A stretch of 64,000 nucleotides of DNA from Bradyrhizobium vignae (GTDB lineage Bacteria > Pseudomonadota > Alphaproteobacteria > Rhizobiales > Xanthobacteraceae). Positions within the stretch are counted from its first letter, which is position 1; the number at the start of each line of letters is the position of its first letter. This document shows positions 17,528 through 28,493 of the stretch, piece by piece. The translations under genes were made by a program, and so were the position numbers. The notes beneath the pieces are model-generated. The model did not search any database. It was not told the DNA's origin and saw only the letters and a list, made by a program, of their open reading frames with translations. The stretch lies in the NCBI RefSeq assembly GCF_004114425.1, contig NZ_RDQF01000013.1, forward strand, positions 104,770 to 168,769. Direction: 5' to 3'.

Positions 17528-17758
17528 ATGAGTCTCCCATTCTTCGAATACGTCTTAAAGCAGCGCGGTCGAAGGTGGTTGTGGTCCGTTCACGACGCTG
17601 AGGGCGCGCAGGTGATGATGGGTTCAGGACGTAACCGCCCCGCCGCCATCTATCAAGCTAACAGAGCGCTTTTTCAATTGCTCTTGAGCGCGCCATATCG
17701 CCCAGGAGCTCGACCTAGCCGATCGGCTCGGCGAGGCCGGCTTACACCCAAACTTTAG
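17528..17758 (+). CDS. Small conserved hypothetical protein
   Basis: The 76-residue frame starts MSLPFFEYVLKQRGRRWLWS and continues VHDAEGAQVMMGSGRNRPAA and IYQANRALFQLLLSAPYRPG. It is basic and rich in aromatic residues, and I know similar short Bradyrhizobium proteins of unknown role. The frame is also open upstream because it overlaps the decayed regulator, but the ATG at 17528 is where sensible sequence begins. The stretch from 17759 to 18185 holds a further 130-codon frame (MSFEDVPIREFVSIWLKRSA) that I cannot judge. Confidence 0.5.
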   Translation: MSLPFFEYVLKQRGRRWLWSVHDAEGAQVMMGSGRNRPAAIYQANRALFQLLLSAPYRPGARPSRSARRGRLTPKL

Positions 17759-18185
17759 CTGGCATGAGCTTCGAGGATGTCCCCATTCGCGAGTTTGTTT
17801 CCATTTGGCTAAAGCGGTCAGCCGATGTGTTCGGCCCAGCGCCCGAAGCTGAAGCGCGAACGAAGACTAGATTCGCCCCGGAGGAATTTCGTCTGCAGCT
17901 TCTCAAAGTAAGGCCCCTAGTACTGGGCGGTTGGCGCCATCGCATGTGCTCCCGGACCGCGGCTTTATCTTCAAGACCGGTCTGTGGCCATGACTATGTC
18001 TTTCACTTGCAATCACACATTGAAAGCGGCCGTCGAAACCACCTTCCAAAAAACTTGATCGAAGATAAGGAGACGATGGAGCCCCGTTCCGCGACATTGA
18101 AGAGTATCCGGCACGTGCGTGAAAAACTCTCTCAGCACAGACGGCAAAGCTAAAGCTATGTGCAACAAAGTTGCTATGGCCAAAG

Positions 18186-18207
18186 AGGGCGGCCCGCGAG
18201 CCGCCCT
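18186..18207 (-). terminator. Hairpin downstream of the small basic protein gene
   Basis: AGGGCGGC and GCCGCCCT form an 8-bp GC stem 28 bases after the stop of the minus-strand gene at 18236. The following bases are only moderately T-rich (CTCTTT), so termination is likely but not certain. Confidence 0.55.
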
Positions 18208-18235
18208 ACCGTACCATTAGCCAGCGTTGCTGAAA

Positions 18236-18421
18236 TTAACGCTGATGTCCGAGTCCGATTCCGAGATTTAAGGCTTTCTGGCGTAGCGCGCCGACGCTGC
18301 GTTTGGTCATCTTTGCTATTTTTATGACCGGGGTCCGAGCCTTCGAATGGACTTTGAGCTCTTTGATATCAGCCTTCGTCCACTCGCGCCGCTTAACGCG
18401 TTTCTTGGTTGCTTTTTTCAC
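18236..18421 (-). CDS. Small basic DNA-binding-like protein
   Basis: I start at GTG 18421, preceded by AAGGAG, which gives a 61-residue protein MKKATKKRVKRREWTKADIK... It has a very basic head and a helical tail TKRSVGALRQKALNLGIGLG. This layout resembles SANT/Myb- or GcrA-like helix-turn-helix minidomains and matches small proteins common in rhizobia. It probably binds DNA; no target is known. The longer frame upstream looks non-coding. Confidence 0.7.
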   Translation of the reverse strand: MKKATKKRVKRREWTKADIKELKVHSKARTPVIKIAKMTKRSVGALRQKALNLGIGLGHQR

Positions 18422-19004
18422 GATGAATGCTCCTTCTGAGAGGAGTGCTTGTAGCATAGTTTTTTCGTAGCGACGACCGCAAAAAAACGAACAGTCATCG
18501 GAACTCGCGCCAATTATTAGCTCGCTCATGTTTTTGGAAGAGAAGGTGTCTGGACTGCTGCAGCTGTTGAATTCTTAACTTCGTACAGACGCTGTGTTGA
18601 GAGGCTTCGTTATTGAATGCAGCCGCATTGGCGATTTACCCCGCTCTCGCTAACTAAGTGCCAGAGCTCCTTCGGAGCGTGCGCGAACACAAAAATCGGT
18701 CTCGCCTTCGTGTCCGTCGCCCGGGCGCGGCTCAACGTGTCCAAGTGCATGAAGACATCAGGTCCTCCACACTCAGGTCGGAGGAAGCCATATCATCCCC
18801 GGGTCCCGTTGAATCGCTTCACAGTACTGCTAGACACTGCATTATCCCCAAACTGAACTTGCGCGATCTAATCAGGGCACGTGGCTATCAGCAAGGGATT
18901 GAGCGGCAAGCCGTCACGCCGATAACCTTTGCGCCGGCTTAATCGCTTGCCAAGGAACGCTTTCTGCGCGCGCTCGCTCGCAGGCGCGAAGACACCATGA
19001 GTGG
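18422..19004. other. No gene recognised
   Basis: Only short overlapping frames without family resemblance or good ribosome sites are present. Confidence 0.4.
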
Positions 19005-19316
19005 CTACTCATTCTCGGGCTCTTGCGCGATCTCCCGTTCAACCTTCCCCTGCCTAGCACCCAGATCCAGCAGTTCGAGCCTCTCAAGAGCTTTCCTTCC
19101 CGCGTCGGTAATAATCCAGCACCCGACCTCTCGCTCGATCAGCCTTTGGCCGAAAATATCGAGCTGCGGCGCGCGGCTCGCGATGCGCTTCATACGCACC
19201 GGCCACTCTGGGCCGCTGCTGTAATAGATGGCCAAATGCTGCTTAACGACTTCGATGCTCGCCCGTCCGTGCGGCTGGCCGGCAAGTCTCTTCAGTATGG
19301 ACAGCTGAACAGTCAC
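19005..19316 (-). CDS. Small winged-helix-like conserved hypothetical protein
   Basis: The 103-residue protein starts MTVQLSILKRLAGQPHGRAS and has a central LDIFGQRLIEREVGCWIITD and AGRKALERLELL. Alternating helices followed by a two-strand wing suggest a small winged helix. Similar proteins occur repeatedly in Bradyrhizobium. No partner gene is adjacent. The role is unknown. Confidence 0.6.
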   Translation of the reverse strand: MTVQLSILKRLAGQPHGRASIEVVKQHLAIYYSSGPEWPVRMKRIASRAPQLDIFGQRLIEREVGCWIITDAGRKALERLELLDLGARQGKVEREIAQEPENE

Positions 19317-20560
19317 GCGCGCACGCCATCGATTTGAGCAAAAGCCTCATAATACTCATCCTGAGGGAAGCCGTGGCGCGTGCGCCGCTTGTCAAAAGAA
19401 ACCCTTGCGCCATCAGCCTAATGAAGCAGGATACCGACTGCCGTCGATGACAGCCTGGATTGCTTCCTCGCCAGCGCAAAATTGCTTCGCCGTAAGCAAG
19501 GTTCTCAACGGCATCATCCTGCCCACAGTGTTTTGAAGCATGGGCCAGCGGAGATAGAGCTAAGCGTGTGATGAGGTCTCGACTGACGTCTTCGATCGAT
19601 TTGATATCAAACTACGTCGGTGGTACCCACGCTGTTCCACATCTTGCCGAATGACATCGCTCACTGAACGCACCGCCCGCTTCTTTCGCTTCCAACTGCC
19701 GTCCAACCCCGCCGGGATCGCAAAGCCTCGCGGAACGACCAAAAGATCGCGTCTCCCGTTCAAATAAATATCGAACATGTCGTCCCCCGTTTGACACGAG
19801 GGTAGATCGCCGGTCTATACATTTGGTGACATCGAAGCAACAGTTGCGCTCAAAGACTCTACGCGAGTTTTCGCCAGATTTCGCCCGTACTTGAGCATGC
19901 CTTGGGCCAATCCCGCTTCTCCTTCACGTGCTCCGCATCGGCGAGGGTACCGGAGCCTTCGCACGCCTTATTATCGCTAACAGATGCTCTTATCGAGGCG
20001 GCGTTCTCGATATGGTGATAAGCCTTGCAGGCAACCGCGGAATCGATAACGGGGGGCAGGAGAGCGTCTTTGCGCCACGGCTCGAAAGGCAGATGAAGAC
20101 AGATTGCGGTCATGGGCCATCACATCGATGTCCTGCGCGATCAAGTAAGCTGGTAAGAATGTGCGGGACAGGCTCGCGCGCAACCGGCTGAGCGGATGCC
20201 TTACCCGTCAAGAGCATCGATGTGCGCAGATTTGCCAACGATGCATACTCGTTCAAACAACTGCCGGAGGCAGATTGGTTGTTGACACATGCAAACAAGA
20301 CCGATTTGTGCGCGCAGATCCTTCGATCCGGATCCCTGCCGGCACGACGCTTGGAGGAGCGCTGCAGATCCACTTGAAAGCCAGGCGGCAAATCCTCCAG
20401 CAGGTCCGCTTAGGTGTCGTGAGACAACGGCCGCGCGCCGATTTGACGCGGTACGCCACTTGTTCTCGAATCGACGATCGACGCGAGCCTGTCGGGGATC
20501 ACGCTTAGATTGCAGATTGCCCCACAATTCATTTCGCGGAGTTCCCGCGCCAAAGTCAAG
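19317..20560. other. Long stretch without a recognisable gene
   Basis: Both strands carry frames of 60-115 codons in mutually overlapping positions, none with a known domain. I saw no RNA gene or IS end here. Confidence 0.35.
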
Positions 20561-20788
20561 CTAACCAGCCCATGCCGGCGGCAATGCAGGCGGGGTTCGA
20601 AGCTCTATCACATCGGCGAAGACTGTCCAATCGTGGACACTCTTTTGCTTGCAGAAATTGGCCTCAGCCTGCTGTGCAGCAGCGCTCAGCGAGGCAGCAT
20701 CGACCTTGAACGCTGCCTGACAGGCACGATGTTCGTGGCCGGTATCGTCACAAACGGTTTTAATGAACCGAACATTAAATGAAGGCAT
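20561..20788 (-). CDS. Small conserved hypothetical protein
   Basis: The 75-residue protein starts MPSFNVRFIKTVCDDTGHEH and continues RACQAAFKVDAASLSAAAQQ, AEANFCKQKSVHDWTVFADV. I choose ATG 20788 because it follows AGAGGTG and because homologous short Bradyrhizobium proteins begin this way. It contains three Cys and several His but no clear metal site. The function is unknown. Confidence 0.6.
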   Translation of the reverse strand: MPSFNVRFIKTVCDDTGHEHRACQAAFKVDAASLSAAAQQAEANFCKQKSVHDWTVFADVIELRTPPALPPAWAG

Positions 20789-21595
20789 GACACCTCTTGT
20801 CTTGGGTTTGCTGATCCACCATTCTGCCACTCGCACCACAAGAGTATTTGATCTGCCTCAAGCAGCATCCCAAGGGTTGTCCGCCCCTCCATAATGTTTA
20901 GACTTTGGCAGCCCGAGCGCTCCCGTTGTCCCGCAGACTATGCGATCTCTATTGTCCAGCTTCGCGGATCGCACTCTGGTTTGAGCCGCGGGATAACGCC
21001 TTCTAGTCTGCTCATGCCGTCGACCGATAAAGTTGAATCGCCGATGACTCGAGGATTGTCTTGCACAAAGGATTGATTACCCCGTGCACCGCCACGCCAG
21101 AAATCCCGGCTATCGATCACGATCGATCCGATATGGGGCTCGCAGCGGCAGCGCGAGGGCGGCCATTCTCAATGCGCATCAGTTCTTTTTGACCTGTATC
21201 AATACCGCGGCGACTGCCTACTGATAGAAGTGCGCTTCTTGCTCAACGTCACACACATGGAGACAGAAAGACATGGTGCACCATCATCGTTTCATGTCCA
21301 GATATCGGCGCCGCAGTTTAAGGAGCGCTGCCGGATGCACCCAAGCGTGCCGATGACCTCCATACAACAACCTGCGTCGCGTGCGAAGGCATCCACTTCA
21401 TCGACCCGCGGACGTGCGCTGATCGGCCTCGAGCGCAGCTAGGGCTCATCCGAATGGTGTCAAACGAGTTCTGGCTCTTTGGGTTCTCGGGAATGCCTGC
21501 CCGCTCACAACGGCGCGCCTGACGTCATTGCAACCGAACGCCCCACGCTGACGACGTGGGACAAAGAGATTTCCCACCAACGAAGGATGTTCGAC
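20789..21595. other. No gene recognised
   Basis: Short frames only. Nothing here resembles a known family, IS end or structured RNA. Confidence 0.35.
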
Positions 21596-22156
21596 ATGAC
21601 AGACTATGGGGACATTCGTCGCGCCGCGGGTCAGGCTCCCGGAGCGGCAGTCGAGTTAAACTTCTGCAGAACAGCAGTTAATACCAGCCACCGGCGCTTT
21701 GACCTGATCCCGATCGATTCGACTGAAGCCCGAGACTTGTTTCGCAGCGTTATCTCGGCGGGCGAGACGATCATGTCCCGGCAGGAAAGGTTCGACGGCG
21801 CCACGGCCGATAAAAGCCTGGCCGCCACCGGCGCAATCGAGACGGCGCCGCCTGGGCAATATTGTGCCGAGCCTGCTCGCGGCGGCCAAGCCATCATTGC
21901 GAAGTGTTCAGACGGTTGCCTGAATTTGTCAGCCAGCAGCGATGAACATCGTGAAAGATCTCCTGGCGACCTGACCTGGGAGCGGCTCGAAACGGTGCCG
22001 CCCTCAGATCGGGATCTGGAGATTGCCGTGATCGAGGGTAATACCATTCACCGGGTGGTCTTTCCTTGCCGTCGGGCCTTCGACGGCTGGATCAAGGCCA
22101 AGACAGGAGAACACGTAGCCGTGCAGCCGACGCACTGGCGCATATGGCCGAAATAG
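21596..22156 (+). CDS. Hypothetical protein with conserved Bradyrhizobium C-terminal module
   Basis: Starting at ATG 21596 (AAGGA upstream), the protein has 186 residues. The first 120 are low in recognisable features. The last 60 (LTWERLETVPPSDRDLEIAV, then VFPCRRAFDGWIKAKTGEHV and PTHWRIW) form a compact module I know from many small rhizobial proteins of unknown role. The frame is open further upstream from a TTG at 21479, so the start is uncertain. Confidence 0.5.
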   Translation: MTDYGDIRRAAGQAPGAAVELNFCRTAVNTSHRRFDLIPIDSTEARDLFRSVISAGETIMSRQERFDGATADKSLAATGAIETAPPGQYCAEPARGGQAIIAKCSDGCLNLSASSDEHRERSPGDLTWERLETVPPSDRDLEIAVIEGNTIHRVVFPCRRAFDGWIKAKTGEHVAVQPTHWRIWPK

Positions 22157-22262
22157 CCATCCCGCACAATGAACTGATGTGAGTTGAGGCGCCTTCAGCT
22201 CCGGTGGCCTCTCGTAGGAAACAATGTAGAATCGATCGAATAAGAGCGTCTGCCAGGAAATA

Positions 22263-23190
22263 TGTCAGACCACGTCTGGTAAAGCTATGGCATTGCCGCG
22301 GCCGCCGCCGCGCTGGCTCTCGTGATCTGCCCGGCCTAACGTCGCTCCCCTGCTCTGCCTCATGATCGGCGTGGCCTTTAATCCCGCTGCCATGATTTAT
22401 ATCGCGGAATTCGCGAGCGCCATGATCGTGATTGAGGAGAAGAGGATCATTGTCTCGTTCAGCGACGAGCAGTGCGTTTGCTTGCTCTCCGGACGACGTG
22501 GTCGAATTGAATGTATCGAAGTTGACGCCGCAGCTCTACCGCGCCGAGCACGAGCGCTACATCGAGCGTTGTCTGGCCGAGGACGAGCGGCACATCATTG
22601 GCATCAGCCGCATCGTGGTCGGCCCCCGAGCGACGGCTCGATCTCCGTCGGTGAGGCCGAAGTGCGCGCCGAACGGTTCTTCACCGATTCCCTCCAAAAT
22701 CTCGCCGAGAGCGGGCGCAGGAACGCCGGCTGGAAGAGCTGCAATCTGAACTCGTGCAGGTGTCGCGACCGGTCGCCATAGGTGAAAGGGCATCGTCCAT
22801 CGCAAATGAGATCAGTGCATGCGGTACATAATGGCTCAGTTCGCGCAACGAGCCGGACGCCAACGGCAATGGTGATGCACTCGACGCGCCGCCAGCACGC
22901 TACGCGCGAAAGATATGATCAAGCGCCTGCGGGGTTCGTTTCCTGGGCGAGCACAGTGTGGGGAACCCGCTCACGCTCTCTTGAAGAGCTGTGGCTCCGG
23001 TCCTCGGCCGCAGGGCGAGGGGTACGCGTGATGACCCGCAGCGACCGCGACATCATTGTCGACGTCGCGCTAAACCTGACACGCTGTGGAATCGAGGTCA
23101 TGGCTTCCTGTCCGCGCCGCGAAGTTGCCAAGGTCGACACGTATACCCTTGCCGATAAGAGCGCCGGCATCAAGCGCTGATATCGCCGAC
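22263..23190 (+). pseudogene. fixL: Decayed fixL-like oxygen-sensor histidine kinase
   Basis: A trail of FixL-like sequence runs through many frames and stops. It begins MSDHVW followed by a stop and SYGIAAAAAALALVICPA (membrane part). Then come FNPAAMIYIAEFASAMIVIE (PAS start), PQLYRAEHERYIERCLAEDE and RHIIGISRIVVG (PAS/heme region), LEELQSELVQVSRPVAIGER (dimerisation helix) and DMIKRLRGSF. The H-box, N-box and G-boxes cannot be read. It is directly followed by an intact fixJ-like gene, as in fixLJ operons, so the sensor of this pair has been lost. Confidence 0.8.
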
Positions 23191-23329
23191 CAAGAGCCAT
23201 GGCATGGGTGTGAGGCCATCGATCTGCCGGGCGATCATCGAGACAGACGGCAGCCATATCGTCGCGGAAGCGAGTCCGAGTGGCAGCACGATCCTTAGGT
23301 CGGCATTTGCGGAGCGTAGCGAAAGAGGC

Positions 23330-23935
23330 ATGATTGGGCGGCGCATTCTTGTGATCGACGATGACGCCGCAATGCGCGACTCCCTCGCATTTCTTCTGGA
23401 TGTTAACGGGTTCTACGTAGCAACCTATGAGACGGCGACCGCGTTTCTTAATGACGTTGCGGGGGGACCAGTGGATTGCATTGTGTCAGATATCCGTATG
23501 CCGGGTATGAGCGGTCTCGAACTGGTCAGCAAAGTGAAGGCCAATCGCGTCGACTGCCCGATCATCTTGATAACTGGTCATGCCGACGTATCGCTGGCCG
23601 TCGAAGCGATGAAAACGGGCGCGGTCGACTTTATCGAGAAACCGTTCGAAGAGGAGGTGCTGTTGCGTGCGATCAATAGCGCCTTGAAAGCGCGCCCAAC
23701 GAAACCCGCCGGTGACGCAGCGAAACTGCAGGCGGAAGCCCGCCTCGCGGACCTCTCCTCCCGCGAACGTGACGTCCTCCAGGGACTGTTAGCCGGCAAG
23801 ATCAACAAGGTGATCGCTCATGATCTCGGCATCAGTCCCCGGACAGTCGAGGTTTACCGTGCAAACCTCATGGCCAAGGCAAATGTCCGCAGCATCTCCG
23901 AGTTGATGCGGATCGCCATTACCGCGGGACTGTAG
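23330..23935 (+). CDS. fixJ: FixJ-type response regulator
   Basis: The 201-residue protein starts MIGRRILVIDDDAAMRDSLA and has the receiver domain with phospho-acceptor D54 (IVSDIRMPGMSG), the switch Thr in LITGHADV and Lys in FIEKPFEEE. A C-terminal LuxR-type helix-turn-helix follows (LSSRERDVLQGLLAGKINKV, SPRTVEVYRANLMAKA). Length and motifs fit FixJ/TodR-class regulators. The frame upstream of ATG 23330 covers decayed fixL sequence and is not taken as coding. FixJ normally turns on fixK under low oxygen after phosphorylation by FixL. Here it would need another kinase, for example a second FixL elsewhere in the genome. Confidence 0.9.
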   Translation: MIGRRILVIDDDAAMRDSLAFLLDVNGFYVATYETATAFLNDVAGGPVDCIVSDIRMPGMSGLELVSKVKANRVDCPIILITGHADVSLAVEAMKTGAVDFIEKPFEEEVLLRAINSALKARPTKPAGDAAKLQAEARLADLSSRERDVLQGLLAGKINKVIAHDLGISPRTVEVYRANLMAKANVRSISELMRIAITAGL

Positions 23936-24802
23936 CAGCGGCGCAAATGGTGCGACGATTCATGCATTCAAGCTGCGCAGTCCAGACGACGAACGGAAGG
24001 TTTTCATGTGCAAGGCACCGGGCCGATCATGTTTTCGGTGGTGGCTATTGATGCAACACAAGCTGTTGGCTTGCTTGGACTCGCGACGCCAACTGAAGCA
24101 GATCAATTGCGTCGCCCGAATTTGTGCTCCGGTGAGCAGCCGGTCTGTCAGCCCGGAGGACGGTTAGTTCGGCAATATATTAGTCCATCCTCCAGCGGAG
24201 CTCGCGGCGCGGGCTGCCGTGAACGGCTCGATGTCGTACGCATTGGAAGCGGGTGCGCATGTTGACGCTGTGGCAATCGGTTACGAGAGGACCATCATTC
24301 GATCATTGCGCTTGGCTGGGCGACACTCACCTCGGCCTTCGAAATCAAAGATTGCGTGCGTTGCAGGTGCATAATCATCAAGCGCGGCGACCGCGTCGGC
24401 CGCCGTACATCGATCCGTTTGAGCAACCCAAGGGACTGCGCGGGCCCCAAGACACCCTCCTCATCGGACTTACGTGTAAATACTTAGGGGCTTCTACCTA
24501 GGGAAAACATCCAAATTTCCCAGTTCGTCAGGAACAGTCTATCTGCGTCCCATCGACGTTCGCAAGATAGGCTCCGCCATGCACGCCTAGGCCGCCAGTT
24601 TTACCGAGAGCAGCCGCCATCGTGGGCAACTTCAACGCTTCGGCGAAGTTGCTTTACGCCAGCTCAAATTTGAGCGCGCTACTTTTTCGCGTTGAACGGC
24701 GCGGACAAACGCGGCGCAGCGAAAGGCCCCGAATTCGGCTTAAGCGATCTTCCGAGCCGCAGAAACGCCGCCAGCCTACATTGTGTCCCCAGGAGCACCG
24801 CA
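23936..24802. other. No gene recognised between fixJ and the hemerythrin gene
   Basis: Short frames of 60-85 codons only. I looked for a FixK-type TTGA-N6-TCAA site in front of the hemerythrin gene and saw none. Confidence 0.35.
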
Positions 24803-25402
24803 ATGATCATCGATCTTTTGCTTCGAGAGCATCGCAACATTGATCTGCTTCTGGTCGCTCTTGAACGCGAAGTGGAGATTTTTGAGAGAGGGATCCGTCC
24901 TGATTATGAAGTCATTCGCGCGATTATCAGCTATTTCGAGGTTTATCCTGAGGTGTATCATCATCCACAGGAAGATTTGATTTTTTCCAAACTCAAGGCT
25001 CGCGATCCGGATGCAGCTGCAATCATCGGCGATCTCGCGCTCGAACACCAGGAAGTCGTTGACCGTTTGCACCACTTCGCACGGGCTATTGAGGCCATCC
25101 TCGCGGATCGTGAACTTTTTCGGCAGGACGTCGGAAATATCATACGCGACTTTATAGTACGCGAGCGGCACCACATGATGTGGGAAGAACGAGATTTCTT
25201 TCCGACAGCTCTGAAGGCGCTCTCAGCTCAGGATTGGACCGAAATCGCGTCCGGACGCACCGATCATGGCGATCCGCTGTTCAGCGAGACAGCGGCAGCG
25301 ACTTCCGATGCGCTAAGAGCGCATGTTCTGCAATTGGAGCAAGAAGCCGAGGCCGAACGGAGCTCGGTCGCGTTTGCATCCGCCAAGGCCGGCCCCCCGT
25401 GA
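24803..25402 (+). CDS. Hemerythrin-domain (HHE) protein
   Basis: The 199-residue protein carries the di-iron ligands of hemerythrin HHE proteins: H in LLREHRNIDLLL, HHPQED, H in ALEHQEVVDRL, and ERHHMMWEE. ATG 24803 follows AGGAG and gives a typical start MIIDLLLREHRNID. The last 40 residues are helical and charged. Bacterial HHE proteins bind oxygen, NO or iron or repair iron centres. A place close to fixJ and within a symbiosis island fits a role in oxygen or NO handling in the microaerobic nodule, which is inferred. Confidence 0.9.
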   Translation: MIIDLLLREHRNIDLLLVALEREVEIFERGIRPDYEVIRAIISYFEVYPEVYHHPQEDLIFSKLKARDPDAAAIIGDLALEHQEVVDRLHHFARAIEAILADRELFRQDVGNIIRDFIVRERHHMMWEERDFFPTALKALSAQDWTEIASGRTDHGDPLFSETAAATSDALRAHVLQLEQEAEAERSSVAFASAKAGPP

Positions 25403-25913
25403 CACGGCGCCGAGACGAACGGGCTGTATTGATCGCTGCCGTTTCACAGCCGGATAGGGGGCCTCATGTTCATCCCGTCGAAATGAAAATGGGGGACTCG
25501 CGCGCGCGTAGGCTGCCGTACCGTCAAAATGGCTTCTGCGCAATATAATCGCTTGCTCGACCACCGGTGCAAACGGCGCATCCGAGCCTTCCTGAGCTCT
25601 CGTGACGGTTCATGCATTGGTTACGCTTGCGAGATCCTTGAAGCCGGGCTTCTCCTATCATCGCGCGATCGAGCATAAGGTTTCCAGGCAGGAAAGCGCG
25701 CCGAGTTTGCGGGTGGTGCCCTGCGGTGGCCGCCGGGGATCACCGTCGCTCGCTGATGTCATAGTCGTTCCCGACGTGCTCATGAGCGACAAACCTTGGT
25801 GTAGATTTATAAACCTCAGACTATACGGTGGCATACCACGGCATAGTTGAGCTAGGCTGAGCTTCTGCTTCAACTCGGCTGCGACGCGTCAGCGTCGCTC
25901 CTCCCAGACTTTC
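25403..25913. other. No gene recognised
   Basis: Only short overlapping frames are present. The stretch ends in a strong plus-strand terminator, so an unrecognised plus-strand transcript may end there. Confidence 0.35.
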
Positions 25914-25947
25914 GCCCGGCCCGCCTAAGCGGGACCGGGCATTTTTT
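25914..25947 (+). terminator. Intrinsic terminator
   Basis: A stem GCCCGG-CCGC paired with GCGG-CCGGGC, with loop CTAA, is followed by ATTTTTT. It is oriented for plus-strand transcripts. On the minus strand the same stem lies about 85 bases after the metE stop but lacks a T-run. Confidence 0.75.
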
Positions 25948-26031
25948 CTGTTGCCAAGGCTACCTCGCTTACCGAGCGCGCAAAATGACCACAAGCGGAT
26001 CCACATGGTCCAGAAGAGCCCCAAGCCTGGA

Positions 26032-28377
26032 TCAACGGCCTGGCGGATCGAATGATGCGCGTAGTTCGCGGGCCGCAGCGACCATGTTCGCCAGCGCTGG
26101 CCGAACCTCCTCCCATTTGCGTGTCTTCAGGCCGCAGTCCGGATTGATCCAGAGCTGTGAGTCGTGCAGCCGCGTCCGAGCCAACGCCATCAGCTCCTTC
26201 ATTTCGCCCGTCTCGGGAACGCGTGGAGAGTGGATGTCGTACACGCCCGGCCCGATCTGATTTGGATATTCGTAGTTCCTAAACGCGTCGAGTAGTTCCA
26301 TTTTCGATCGCGACGTTTCGATCGAGATGACATCCGCGTCCATTGCGGCGATTGCACCGATAATGTCGTTGAACTCCGAGTAGCACATATGCGTATGAAT
26401 TTGCGTCTGATCAGCGACGCCCGATGAGCAGATGCGGAAGCAATCCACGGCCCAGTCAAGATAAGTCGCCCACTCCGATCGGCGCAATGGCAATCCTTCG
26501 CGAAGCGCTGCTTCGTCGATCTGGATCATGGTCGCTCCAGCATTCTCGAGATCGCGGACCTCGTCGCGAATCGCGAGCGCGATCTGGCGGCAGACCTCGC
26601 TTCTGGGAATATCATCGCGAACAAAGGACCAGTTCAAGATCGTCACGGGTCCGGTCAACATCGCCTTCATCGGCTTCCTCGTAAGCGATTGCGCGTAGCA
26701 CCACCACTCTACGGTGATAGGTTTCGACCGGACTACATCGCCAAACAGGATCGGTGGCCTGACGCAGCGCGATCCGTAGGACTGCACCCATCCGTTCCTG
26801 GTAAATGCGAAGCCGGCGAGTTGCTCACCGAAGTACTGCACCATGTCATTGCGCTCGAACTCGCCGTGCACGAGGACGTCAAGACCGATGTCCTCCTGCC
26901 AATGTACAGCGCGCGCAGTCTCCTCCTTGAGGAATCTGTCGTATTGCTCGTCGCTCATCGTGCCTCGCGCATGCGCCGCACGGGCATTCCGGACTTCTGT
27001 GGTCTGCGGAAATGATCCGATCGTCGTGGTAGGAAAAGGCGGTAGTCCGAAACGATTGCTTTGGATCTCGGCACGGCGAGCAAATGGGCTCACGCGGCGA
27101 CGCATGGTCTGATCGATCGCTTTCATCCGCACAGCGACATTGGCATCACGGATTTTGGGCGAAGTCCGGCGGACAGTCGCGGCACATTCCGACTCGGCAA
27201 GAGCTAGCGCGACATTCTGGTCGCCTGCGAGTGCCCGCGCCAGGATCGCAAGCTCTCGCATCTTCTGGACCGCAAAAGCAAGCCAGCTCTTGACGTCGGA
27301 CGCGAGCCCGGTCTCGAGTCCAACATCGACCGGAACATGAAGCAGAGAGCAGGATGGGGCGATCTGTACACGATCTTTGCCGAGCTTCGCAATCACGGGT
27401 TCGAGCCGCTGGCGCAGCGAGGACAAATTCGACCGCCATACATTCCGGCCGTCGACGACGCCGAGCGACATGACGAGATCATTTCGGCCACCAGCGATGA
27501 TCTGGTCCAACAACTGTGGCGCTCGAACCAGATCGAGATGCAGTCCGGCAACTGGCAGGCTCACGGCGGTGTGCAGATTATCGCCGAGGTCGCCGAAATA
27601 GCTGGCAACCATGATCTTGATGGCCGGCCCCTCCTTGGCCAGCCGGTCATAGGCATGGCGCAAAGATTTTCGCGCGCCCTCATCCAGATCAAGAACCAGG
27701 CAGGGCTCGTCGAACTGAACCCAATTAGCTCCACTTTGCGCCAACTCCCGCAGAACCTCGATGTAGACCGGTATCAGTTCATCCAGTAGTGAGAGTGGCT
27801 GGAACGCAGGATCGGGACTCTTTCCAAGCTTTAGGAATGTAACCGGCCCGATCAGGACAGGGCGGGTCTGAAAGCCCAGAGCCTTGGCTTCCTCATACTC
27901 CTCGATCGGCTTGCGAGAGCATAGCCTGAAAGTCTGTCCCGCGTGAAACTCGGGAACCATGTAGTGGTAGTTGGTGTCGAACCACTTTGTCATCTCCTGC
28001 GCCGGTGCGCCAACTCCGCACGGTTGATAACCGCAACTCGCATCCTGGCCGTCGACTTGTGAACCACGGGCCATGGCGAAGTACGTCTTGAGTGAAACGA
28101 ATTCGGATTTCGAGGCGTAGATCTCCGGGATGGCGCCAACCATGACACTTGTGTCGAGCACCTGATCATAGAGGGAGAAATCGTTCGATGGAATAACCGT
28201 GACGCCGATAGATTTTTGACGAGCCCAGTTCGCGGCACGCAGGCCAGCTGCGTCCTCAAGCAACTGCTGTTCGCTGCTTTTTCCGGCCCAGTAGCTTTCT
28301 AGAGCGAGTTTGAGCTCGCGCCTTGGACCGATGCGTGGCGTTCCGAGCGTGGCAACCGGAAGGGAGAGAGGAGACAT
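26032..28377 (-). CDS. metE: Cobalamin-independent methionine synthase
   Basis: The 781-residue protein spans the two MetE barrels. N-terminal features include the substrate-binding [14 protein letters not shown]. The C-terminal catalytic half shows [23 protein letters not shown], and zinc-binding H and C in [10 protein letters not shown] in ISIETSRS and C in [13 protein letters not shown]. It transfers the methyl group of methyltetrahydrofolate polyglutamate to homocysteine. I start at ATG 28377 because the family begins there; the longer frame runs back into the riboswitch. Control is by the cobalamin riboswitch upstream, so it should be made when B12 is scarce. Confidence 0.96.
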   Translation of the reverse strand: MSPLSLPVATLGTPRIGPRRELKLALESYWAGKSSEQQLLEDAAGLRAANWARQKSIGVTVIPSNDFSLYDQVLDTSVMVGAIPEIYASKSEFVSLKTYFAMARGSQVDGQDASCGYQPCGVGAPAQEMTKWFDTNYHYMVPEFHAGQTFRLCSRKPIEEYEEAKALGFQTRPVLIGPVTFLKLGKSPDPAFQPLSLLDELIPVYIEVLRELAQSGANWVQFDEPCLVLDLDEGARKSLRHAYDRLAKEGPAIKIMVASYFGDLGDNLHTAVSLPVAGLHLDLVRAPQLLDQIIAGGRNDLVMSLGVVDGRNVWRSNLSSLRQRLEPVIAKLGKDRVQIAPSCSLLHVPVDVGLETGLASDVKSWLAFAVQKMRELAILARALAGDQNVALALAESECAATVRRTSPKIRDANVAVRMKAIDQTMRRRVSPFARRAEIQSNRFGLPPFPTTTIGSFPQTTEVRNARAAHARGTMSDEQYDRFLKEETARAVHWQEDIGLDVLVHGEFERNDMVQYFGEQLAGFAFTRNGWVQSYGSRCVRPPILFGDVVRSKPITVEWWCYAQSLTRKPMKAMLTGPVTILNWSFVRDDIPRSEVCRQIALAIRDEVRDLENAGATMIQIDEAALREGLPLRRSEWATYLDWAVDCFRICSSGVADQTQIHTHMCYSEFNDIIGAIAAMDADVISIETSRSKMELLDAFRNYEYPNQIGPGVYDIHSPRVPETGEMKELMALARTRLHDSQLWINPDCGLKTRKWEEVRPALANMVAAARELRASFDPPGR

Positions 28378-28493
28378 AGCGTTAACCCCATGTTGGGGGC
28401 AAAGGCCATGGCGGACGCAGGCAGGGGAAGTCGCACGGTGCGACGGCTGCTTGGCGCACCACCGGGACACCCCGCCCGTGGACGAATATATTG

